This document shows, piece after piece, positions 1-4,729 of a DNA stretch of 5,692 nucleotides. The notes under the pieces are model-generated. The model searched no databases. It was not told the origin of the DNA and saw only the letters and a list, made by a program, of their open reading frames with translations. A program made the position numbers and the translations under genes. Origin of the DNA: JAUZPB01 sp050262615 (GTDB taxonomy: Bacteria > Bacteroidota > Ignavibacteria > Ignavibacteriales > SURF-24). The DNA lies in the NCBI GenBank assembly GCA_050262615.1, contig JBLNEL010000106.1, positions 1 through 5,692 on the forward strand, in the 5' to 3' direction. The stretch's first letter is position 1, and every line of letters begins with the position of its first letter.

Positions 1-1227
1 AGGTATCTCATCAAATCCAGATCCGTTTTTAACGTAGACAACTTTCTTTCCATTTTTTTCAAAAACAGCTTCCTGAGGAATTGATAAGACCCCTGGAATT
101 TCCCTAATGATAAAGCGGTTGTTTGTTGTCATTCCAGGTTTAAGAATGCTGCTTTTACCTTTGATCAAAACATTAATTTCAAAGATCTTTATATTAGGAC
201 TTCCTTCCTTGTTTTTTCCCAGGGAGGCCACATCAGCAATTTCTCCATCGAAAACACTATCAGGGAAGGCATCAAGCTTTACTTTTACAGGCAATCCTTT
301 TCTAATCTTACTAATATCAACTTCATTTACGAAAGTTGTACTTTCCATCAAAGACAAATCAGGCAATGTAACAATGGGCCATCCGGGATAAGCTACATCG
401 CCTATAGCAAACTTCCTTCCGCCATTTGACCAATTGCTTTCATAAACTACAAGACCATCAGTAGGGGATTTAAGTGTAAGCATATCGAGGTCATTTTTAG
501 CTCTTTCAAGATCTGCTCTTCTTTGTTTCAGCTCTATCTCTGTGCGGTTACGCTCAGATTGCTGGATGATTTTTCTTGATTCAATATCTTTTTTTGTTTT
601 GGTAAATGAGAGTTCATTTTTCTGGTGGTCAAGTTTAGCCTGGCGCTGTTTTACTTCAGCTTCAAATTTCATTTGTTCAAGTGCAAGTTTTGAGAGTTCA
701 TAGGTCAATTCAGCACTTTTTAAATCAGATTCCATCTGAGCATCCTGCGACCGATGAGAAGCCGCTTGTTTCTCCTTTTCGGATAAAGCTATTTCAAGTT
801 TAGATTCTGATTCCTTCAGATTATTAAATGCATCTGTTGGATCAAACTTAACTACATCCATTCCAGCTTTAACATATGTACCTTCAGGTACCAGGAAAAC
901 TATTTTTGTATTTCCTCTTACTCTGGGAGCTACAATGCTTACCGAATTTTTTGCGCGAATTTCACCGCTTTCGGTAATTGATACAAGGAAATTACCTTTT
1001 TTTACTTTATATACAGGAATTTGTGTTTCAGATACTTTTCCGGGTTTTAAAGTTAAATATACAACGAACAGAATAAGAACAGATAGTAGAAGAATAACTG
1101 TTTTTTTTCTGAATAAGGCTTTAACTTTATGATAGCCTGGTTTAAAAGATTTTTTAGGTTGATGGTTCCCGGGTTTTTTAACGATTTCAGTCTCTTCAAT
1201 CGTCCGCATTGGAGGATTTTCGTACAT
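1..1227 (-). CDS. HlyD/MacA-family efflux periplasmic adaptor (membrane fusion protein), 3' end cut off by window
   Basis: This is the adaptor that links an inner-membrane pump (ABC MacB-like or RND) to an outer-membrane channel. The frame is open for 409 codons from ATG at 1227 to the window edge, so the C-terminus is missing. About 42 basic, Pro-rich cytosolic residues come first, then one membrane helix (about 43-60, VILLLSVLILFVVYL). Next is the first half of the lipoyl-like domain (about 88-130, with 'PEGTYVKAGMDVV'). A long Lys/Glu/Gln-rich coiled-coil hairpin spans about 133-248. The second lipoyl half follows (about 251-292, 'LKSPTDGLVVYE'), then the beta-barrel domain (about 295-375) and the start of the membrane-proximal domain ('IPQEAVFEKNGKKVVYV'). 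This order is the classic membrane-fusion fold. The ATG is supported by an AAGG six bases upstream; Met7 is a weaker alternative. The pump genes would lie to the left, outside the window. The substrate cannot be told. The family is secure; assignment to macA specifically is not. Confidence 0.93.
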   Translation of the reverse strand, partial: MYENPPMRTIEETEIVKKPGNHQPKKSFKPGYHKVKALFRKKTVILLLSVLILFVVYLTLKPGKVSETQIPVYKVKKGNFLVSITESGEIRAKNSVSIVAPRVRGNTKIVFLVPEGTYVKAGMDVVKFDPTDAFNNLKESESKLEIALSEKEKQAASHRSQDAQMESDLKSAELTYELSKLALEQMKFEAEVKQRQAKLDHQKNELSFTKTKKDIESRKIIQQSERNRTEIELKQRRADLERAKNDLDMLTLKSPTDGLVVYESNWSNGGRKFAIGDVAYPGWPIVTLPDLSLMESTTFVNEVDISKIRKGLPVKVKLDAFPDSVFDGEIADVASLGKNKEGSPNIKIFEINVLIKGKSSILKPGMTTNNRFIIREIPGVLSIPQEAVFEKNGKKVVYVKNGSGFDEIP

Positions 1228-1233
1228 TCTTAA

Positions 1234-1237
1234 CCTT
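1234..1237 (-). promoter_or_regulatory. Shine-Dalgarno-like AAGG of the efflux adaptor gene
   Basis: On the minus strand AAGG lies six bases before the ATG at 1227, in an otherwise AT-rich leader (ATATAAGGTTAAGA-ATG). It supports this ATG over the internal Met at codon 7. Confidence 0.5.
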
Positions 1238-1337
1238 ATATATTAATTGAAAATAGGATACTATTGCAAATAAGATCAGAAAAGGTTATCAGAATCAAAA
1301 TTATTGTGAAAAATGAAAGCAGTGCATTAGAAATAGG

Positions 1338-1347
1338 AAGCGGGTAA
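1338..1347 (+). repeat. AAGCGGGTAA, first copy of a decamer shared by the two intergenic spacers
   Basis: The same ten bases recur at 2551-2560, in the spacer before the T9SS protein gene. Both copies are on the plus strand, about 290 and 200 bases before a gene for an exported protein. Two copies only, so chance is quite possible. Confidence 0.2.
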
Positions 1348-1348
1348 C

Positions 1349-1391
1349 TTATTACATCGTTCGGAATTCAGCATTAATTTAAATGTAATAA
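1349..1391. repeat. Imperfectly explained inverted repeat in the divergent spacer
   Basis: TTATTACAT (1349-1357) and ATGTAATAA (1383-1391) are perfect 9-bp inverted arms with a 25-base spacer. No T-tract follows on the side needed for a terminator. It could be an operator half-site pair, but a match of this length in AT-rich DNA may be chance. Confidence 0.25.
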
Positions 1392-1503
1392 TAAAAAAAT
1401 CAGACTGATGGTATTTACAATTTGTACATACTTTTGTCAAGACCAAAATTAACAATTTATAAAAATAATTCCACGATTTTTGGGATCCTGAATTAAATAT
1501 ATG

Positions 1504-1576
1504 ATGTTAAATGTTTTTAGGAATTCCTGAGTTTGCTATTGCTTCAATGCTTAATGATCTTTATTTAGGCGAATAA
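1504..1576 (+). pseudogene. Possible decayed N-terminal fragment of a methionyl-tRNA formyltransferase-like gene
   Basis: The reading from 1511 to the TAA at 1574-1576 gives 21 residues beginning MFLGIPEFAIASM. This resembles the conserved Fmt N-terminus (pattern like 'vFMGTPEFAvpsL'). The overlapping frame from ATG 1504 reads MLNVF, which resembles the residues just before that motif in Fmt. The two pieces are in different frames and meet in the T5 run at 1514-1518, as a homopolymer frameshift would leave them. After the TAA nothing like the rest of Fmt follows (no later hydrophobic strand, no HxSLLP-type active site), and gene 2 starts about 60 bases on. If real, it is a remnant of under 30 codons of a roughly 310-residue enzyme. 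The match is short and could be coincidence. Confidence 0.22.
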
Positions 1577-1607
1577 AAATTACATCAAAGTGCAATAATG
1601 AAATTTG

Positions 1608-1615
1608 TATATTTG
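1608..1615 (+). promoter_or_regulatory. Candidate Bacteroidota-type -7 element (TATATTTG) before the MORN/TonB-C gene
   Basis: TATATTTG matches the TAnnTTTG -7 consensus described for Bacteroidota primary sigma factor promoters, 20 bases before the GTG start. A start of transcription a few bases downstream would give a very short leader. No TTTG/TTG -33 partner lies at the usual distance, so support is weak. Confidence 0.3.
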
Positions 1616-1635
1616 GTAGCAAAAATTTAATAAAT

Positions 1636-2445
1636 GTGGGAAAATTGAAATATTTATATATAACTCTATTATTTTATTTTGTCTTTTCAGACATTTTAAG
1701 TGCTCAGGATGGGCTGGTACGATCTTACTATCCAAACAATCACATGGAATCAGCTATTTACTATGCCAATGATGTATTGCATGGAACAGCAAGATGGTTT
1801 TATGAAAATGGAGTACTGAAGGAAGAGAAAAATTATTCGATGGGAAAACTAAACGGGTGGATAAAAACCTTCTATGAAAATAGTGCTCCAAAGCAGGAAG
1901 TATTCATAAAAGACGGCAAGAGAGATGGAATTGCAAGAGAATACTATGATAACGGCGGACTAAAGGCTGTTCTAGTATATAGTGAAGGAATTTTAAAAGA
2001 AAAAAGAGAATATCAATATGATTCTACTTTACAGCCGCCCGCTCCGGAAGGGAAAACAAATGATTTTCTGATGAAAGGTTATGCAGCGAAGAAAGAAAAA
2101 GAATTAACGTCGGCCGAAAAAGTAATATTAGAAAAATCAGGGCTAGGTACCGGGGGTGAGTTTCTTACAGTAGTTGAAGAGTATCCAAAACCAATTGGCG
2201 GGCTTGAAGCGATACAGTCCAGAATAATCCCTCCAGGGAATGTAAAAGAAAAGCTAAAAGGGGTTGTAGTTGTAAGGGCATATATTGATGATCATGGTTA
2301 TGTAACCAAGACTGAAGTAGCAAAGGGCTTAGGTGCAGGTTATGATGAGGCTGCAGCCGAAGCTGTGAGAAAAACAACATTTCAGCCTGGTAAGCAGGAT
2401 GGGAAGCCAGTCAATGTTCAAGTAACTATTCCAGTCAGTTTTTAG
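1636..2445 (+). CDS. Secreted/anchored MORN_2-repeat protein with TonB C-terminal domain
   Basis: The product has 269 residues. A hydrophobic N-terminus (about 4-23, ending LSAQ) looks like a signal peptide with cleavage near Ala23, or else an uncleaved anchor. Four repeats of about 23-25 residues follow (about 27-50, 51-73, 74-97, 98-122), each with an aromatic pair and 'YENG/YDNG..K' followed by 'G...G'. This is the MORN_2 / YwqK-like pattern. A charged linker (about 125-178) leads to a TonB C-terminal domain (about 180-269). Its marks are 'EEYPKPIGGLEAIQ', 'GVVVVRAYIDDHGYVTKTEV', 'DEAAAEAVRKTTFQPGKQDGKPV' and a final 'VTIPVSF'. TonB-C normally binds TonB-box peptides of outer-membrane receptors or acts as a periplasmic peptidoglycan/protein-binding module. 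There is no Pro-rich spanning region and no His in the hydrophobic segment, so coupling to ExbB/ExbD as a true TonB is doubtful. GTG 1636 is chosen because the signal peptide starts there and no in-frame ATG precedes Met37. No clear Shine-Dalgarno is present. The gene is followed directly by its own terminator. Confidence 0.88.
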   Translation: MGKLKYLYITLLFYFVFSDILSAQDGLVRSYYPNNHMESAIYYANDVLHGTARWFYENGVLKEEKNYSMGKLNGWIKTFYENSAPKQEVFIKDGKRDGIAREYYDNGGLKAVLVYSEGILKEKREYQYDSTLQPPAPEGKTNDFLMKGYAAKKEKELTSAEKVILEKSGLGTGGEFLTVVEEYPKPIGGLEAIQSRIIPPGNVKEKLKGVVVVRAYIDDHGYVTKTEVAKGLGAGYDEAAAEAVRKTTFQPGKQDGKPVNVQVTIPVSF

Positions 2446-2472
2446 AAGAAAATTTACAATAAAATTATAAGC

Positions 2473-2512
2473 AAAGCCACTTGGTCTAAAAAGGCCAAGT
2501 GGCTTTTTATTT
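2473..2512 (+). terminator. Strong rho-independent terminator after the MORN/TonB-C gene
   Basis: AAAGCCACTTGG (2473-2484) pairs perfectly with CCAAGTGGCTTT (2495-2506). A U-G and a C-G pair extend the stem to 14 pairs around a TAAAAA loop. A T-rich tail (TTTTTATTT, 2504-2512) follows. The stem begins 27 bases after the TAG at 2443-2445, so this gene ends its own transcript. Confidence 0.93.
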
Positions 2513-2550
2513 ATAAAATCATGCATCTGGTGATCAGGCAGGGAAGGTGT

Positions 2551-2560
2551 AAGCGGGTAA
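2551..2560 (+). repeat. AAGCGGGTAA, second copy of the shared intergenic decamer
   Basis: This is identical to 1338-1347. It is relatively GC-rich for this AT-rich spacer and is followed by AATAATT. It lies downstream of the terminator at 2473-2512, so it belongs to the leader region of the T9SS protein gene. Confidence 0.2.
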
Positions 2561-2639
2561 ATAATTTCCAGATAAAAAGAAGTTTTGCTGAAAAATATTT
2601 ATTTGTGTTTAATTTATACAAATTATAAATTGTTAATAC

Positions 2640-2651
2640 AGGTTTAAACCT
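2640..2651. repeat. 12-bp perfect palindrome upstream of the T9SS protein gene
   Basis: AGGTTTAAACCT is fully self-complementary and lies 111 bases before the ATG at 2763. Its length and position suit a dimeric regulator's operator, but there is one copy only and no known site is matched. Confidence 0.3.
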
Positions 2652-2751
2652 TTTAATCAAGAGGCTTGTTTAAATCCTGAAGAACAGTTTTTCATTTTTG
2701 TAGGAAAGTTTTTAAAATTTCAGACAAATATGATAATAATAAAATCCACAT

Positions 2752-2759
2752 AGGGGGAG
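2752..2759 (+). promoter_or_regulatory. Strong Shine-Dalgarno sequence (AGGGGGAG) for the T9SS protein gene
   Basis: AGGGGGAG ends three bases before ATG 2763, in sharp contrast to the AT-rich sequence around it. It fixes the start codon and suggests efficient translation. The gene upstream (GTG start at 1636) has no comparable site. Confidence 0.75.
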
Positions 2760-2762
2760 TAC

Positions 2763-4661
2763 ATGAAAAAATATACTATTGGATTGTTGCTTGTCTTTTT
2801 GTTTTCGACGGGAATAATTACTCAGGTTTATTCACAAATTCCTGCCCCAATAAATCTGAAAGCTTCTGTAAATGTTCCTGAAATGGGGAAAGGGGTTAAA
2901 TTAAGTTGGGAATATCCTGCCAAGATTCTTGTAAAGTTTGCAATTTACCGCAAAGATGGATTAATTACTGATCCCGGGACATTTCAGAAGATTGAAAAAT
3001 CCAGTCTTTTCCCTTATTACCTGGACAAAAATGTGACAAGCGGGAAAAAATATACTTATTATGTTGCTGCGGTCGGGCCAGACGAAAAGGAAAGTGACCC
3101 TTCAAACAAAGCTGATATAGTTGTGACTTTTACTGAGCCGGCTAAGGGAACCATCACAGGTTTGTTACTTTCTGACGCTACCAACAAGCCGGTCCAGCGG
3201 GGTAAGATCCAGTTTCTGCCCAGTTCTCCAACAGCAGTTTCTTATCTTATTGGTGCTGTTTCAGATAGTTTAGGAAGATTTTCTGCAAAACTAATACCTG
3301 GGGCATACTATGTTTATGCAGCCGCAGAAAAACACATTGGGGAATTTTATGATAACGCAAAATCCAGGGAATCAGCCAAACTAGTAAATGTAACAGAGAA
3401 TGGGGCTGTTGAACTGACAATGTCTTTAGCACCTTACACTCCTCCTGTTGTATATTATATTAAAGGCAGTGTAAAAAATGGAGATGCCAAGCCCTTAAGA
3501 GCTAAAGTGCAGGTCTTCCGCCTGAATACTTTTGGTGCACAAAAGGAAGCTTGCAACCTGATTTCAGGAGCTACTGACTATTCAGGTAATTATTCAATTC
3601 CCGTCAGAAGTAATGATACTGTTGTAGTTTTTGCTTCACCTGAAAGTGGTGAGTATCTTCCGCAGTATTATAAAAACAAAAAAACATTGCAGGAAGCTGA
3701 TAAGCTGGTAATTACAGGTAATTTGGCTGACATAAATTTCACTCCTGAGAAGCGTCCAATTTTGAATAATTCAATAAGCGGTCAGGTTAAAGACAGCGCT
3801 TCAGTTGGAGTGACAGGCAGCGTTGTAGCCTTAAGAATTTCTGATAGTAAATATCGGGATGTAAAAACAAGTGTTCTGACGGATTCACTTGGTAAGTATT
3901 TAATTGGGAATCTCATTCCAGGGAAGTATTTGCTGCAGGTAATTCCAAAGCCAGGATATATGCCAGTATTTTACAGATATGATGGAAAGCTAGTATATGA
4001 CAGAAGATTTGCCGATACAATTTCCGTTACAGAGACCTCAGTACTTAACAACATGGATTTTCTGGTAAAGAAGATAGTAAAGGTTAAAGGCTCAGGCATT
4101 ATCTCAGGATTTATAAAAGATCCTAATGGGAAGGGAATTAATGGAGCCATGTCATATATTCTTGATGGGAAAGGTGAGTTTGCTTCCTATGCGATTTCAG
4201 ATGGTAACGGGCAGTATTATGCTGAAGGTCTTACAAGCGGGTCATATTGTGTAACGGCTGAGATGTTTGAATATAAAGAAAGCAGCAAGGAGTTTGTAGA
4301 CTTAAATACCGATAGCGGCATTAATCCAGTTATTAATTTCACGATACAGCCACAGAGTGTAACATCGGTTAATGGAAACGTGTCAGCTGCAGTGCCCATG
4401 GAATATTCACTGAAGCAAAACTATCCAAATCCATTTAATCCCACTACCACTATTGGATATAGTATTCCTAAGAATGGAAATGTTACTCTGAAGGTATATA
4501 ACATTTTAGGAAAGGAAATTGCAACGTTAGTAAATGAAGAAAAGTCAGCCGGAAATTATTCAGTCAAGTTTAATGCTAAAGATATTCCGAGCGGATTATA
4601 CTTGTACACATTAACTGCTGGAAGTTATACAGAAACAAAGAAACTGGTTGTGTTAAAGTAG
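2763..4661 (+). CDS. Secreted T9SS-sorted protein: FN3 plus four carboxypeptidase-regulatory-like (CnaB-like) domains
   Basis: The product has 632 residues. The N-terminus is a Sec signal peptide (1-24, KK then a hydrophobic core, cleavage near VYS|QIP). A fibronectin type III domain covers about 26-124 ('PAPINLKAS', 'VKLSWEYP', 'IYRKDG', 'YTYYVAAVG', 'ESDPSN'). Four beta-sandwich repeats follow at about 128-222, 231-328, 335-435 and 444-528. They share 'I.G.v.D', 'SDSLGRFSAKLIPGAYYV'-like strands and, in the first three, a '(E/Q/V)FY/QYY' segment. The last domain (about 545-632) is a type IX secretion C-terminal sorting domain with 'KQNYPNPFNPTTTIGYSIP', 'VYNILGKEIATLVN', 'SGLYLYTL' and a terminal 'TKKLVVLK'. 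It should be exported to the periplasm by Sec, then moved across the outer membrane by T9SS and anchored or released. No catalytic domain is visible, so a structural, adhesive or glycan-binding surface role is likely; the ligand is unknown. It is probably monocistronic: a terminator lies on each side, and a strong Shine-Dalgarno precedes ATG 2763. Confidence 0.92.
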   Translation: MKKYTIGLLLVFLFSTGIITQVYSQIPAPINLKASVNVPEMGKGVKLSWEYPAKILVKFAIYRKDGLITDPGTFQKIEKSSLFPYYLDKNVTSGKKYTYYVAAVGPDEKESDPSNKADIVVTFTEPAKGTITGLLLSDATNKPVQRGKIQFLPSSPTAVSYLIGAVSDSLGRFSAKLIPGAYYVYAAAEKHIGEFYDNAKSRESAKLVNVTENGAVELTMSLAPYTPPVVYYIKGSVKNGDAKPLRAKVQVFRLNTFGAQKEACNLISGATDYSGNYSIPVRSNDTVVVFASPESGEYLPQYYKNKKTLQEADKLVITGNLADINFTPEKRPILNNSISGQVKDSASVGVTGSVVALRISDSKYRDVKTSVLTDSLGKYLIGNLIPGKYLLQVIPKPGYMPVFYRYDGKLVYDRRFADTISVTETSVLNNMDFLVKKIVKVKGSGIISGFIKDPNGKGINGAMSYILDGKGEFASYAISDGNGQYYAEGLTSGSYCVTAEMFEYKESSKEFVDLNTDSGINPVINFTIQPQSVTSVNGNVSAAVPMEYSLKQNYPNPFNPTTTIGYSIPKNGNVTLKVYNILGKEIATLVNEEKSAGNYSVKFNAKDIPSGLYLYTLTAGSYTETKKLVVLK

Positions 4662-4692
4662 GTTTTGAAAGGTAACTTCTCGTAATTCATTT

Positions 4693-4728
4693 AAGTCCCG
4701 GAGAGTGGATAATTCTCCGTGACTTTTT
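4693..4728 (+). terminator. Rho-independent terminator between convergent genes
   Basis: AAGTCCCGGAGA (4693-4704) pairs with TCTCCGTGACTT (4714-4725) at 11 of 12 positions (C4698/T4720 is the mismatch), around a short loop. The T5 run 4724-4728 follows. The stem starts 31 bases after the TAG of the T9SS protein gene. The T-run ends one base before the last base of the opposing gene's stop codon, so it sits exactly at the convergent junction. On the minus strand no good T-run follows, so it mainly serves the plus-strand gene. Confidence 0.85.
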
Positions 4729-4729
4729 A

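Larger units (their letters stand above)
1228..1635. other. Divergent intergenic region, 408 bases, no convincing intact gene
   Basis: This AT-rich spacer separates the leftward efflux adaptor gene from the rightward MORN/TonB-C gene and must hold both sets of start signals. Several copies of the Bacteroidota -7 consensus TAnnTTTG occur: TATATTTG at 1608-1615 and TACTTTTG at 1429-1436 on the plus strand, and TAATTTTG at 1451-1444 on the minus strand. A minus-strand TTTG at 1299-1296 lies 21 bases ahead of a poor -7-like CTTATTTG (1274-1267). None has a good -33/-7 pair, and such matches are common in AT-rich DNA. The region also contains a 9-bp inverted repeat (1349-1391), a 10-bp palindrome AGGAATTCCT (1519-1528) and the fmt-like reading at 1504-1576. 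No tRNA or other structured RNA was recognised. Confidence 0.6.
2446..2762. other. Intergenic spacer, 317 bases: terminator then leader of the T9SS protein gene
   Basis: The left part holds the terminator of the upstream gene. From about 2515 to 2750 I see no gene. It contains an 8-bp AT-only dyad, AATTTATA/TATAAATT with a 5-base gap (2611-2631), and a 12-bp palindrome (2640-2651). AATATGATAATAAT near 2727-2740 could be a -10-like sequence, but no good -35 or -33 partner pairs with it. A promoter must lie here because a strong terminator precedes it. Confidence 0.55.

Noticed and set aside
107..391. Plus-strand open frame of 94 codons
   Set aside because: It lies antisense within the efflux adaptor gene, whose minus-strand frame gives a clear membrane-fusion protein. 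The plus reading has no recognisable domain.
935..1132. Plus-strand open frame of 65 codons
   Set aside because: It is antisense to the lipoyl and membrane-helix part of the efflux adaptor and has no start signal or known motif.
1519..1528. 10-bp palindrome AGGAATTCCT
   Set aside because: A 10-bp palindrome is expected by chance in a spacer of this size, and this one overlaps the possible fmt-like reading.
1598..1630. Short upstream ORF (ATG AAA TTT ... TAA, ten residues) just before the GTG start at 1636
   Set aside because: There is no ribosome binding site, it carries no attenuator-like codon run, and no alternative hairpins are visible. A leader peptide cannot be supported.
2165..2526. 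Two minus-strand open frames over the end of the TonB-C gene and its terminator
   Set aside because: Low-complexity Leu/His/Gln-rich readings opposite a well-supported gene; one runs through the terminator hairpin.
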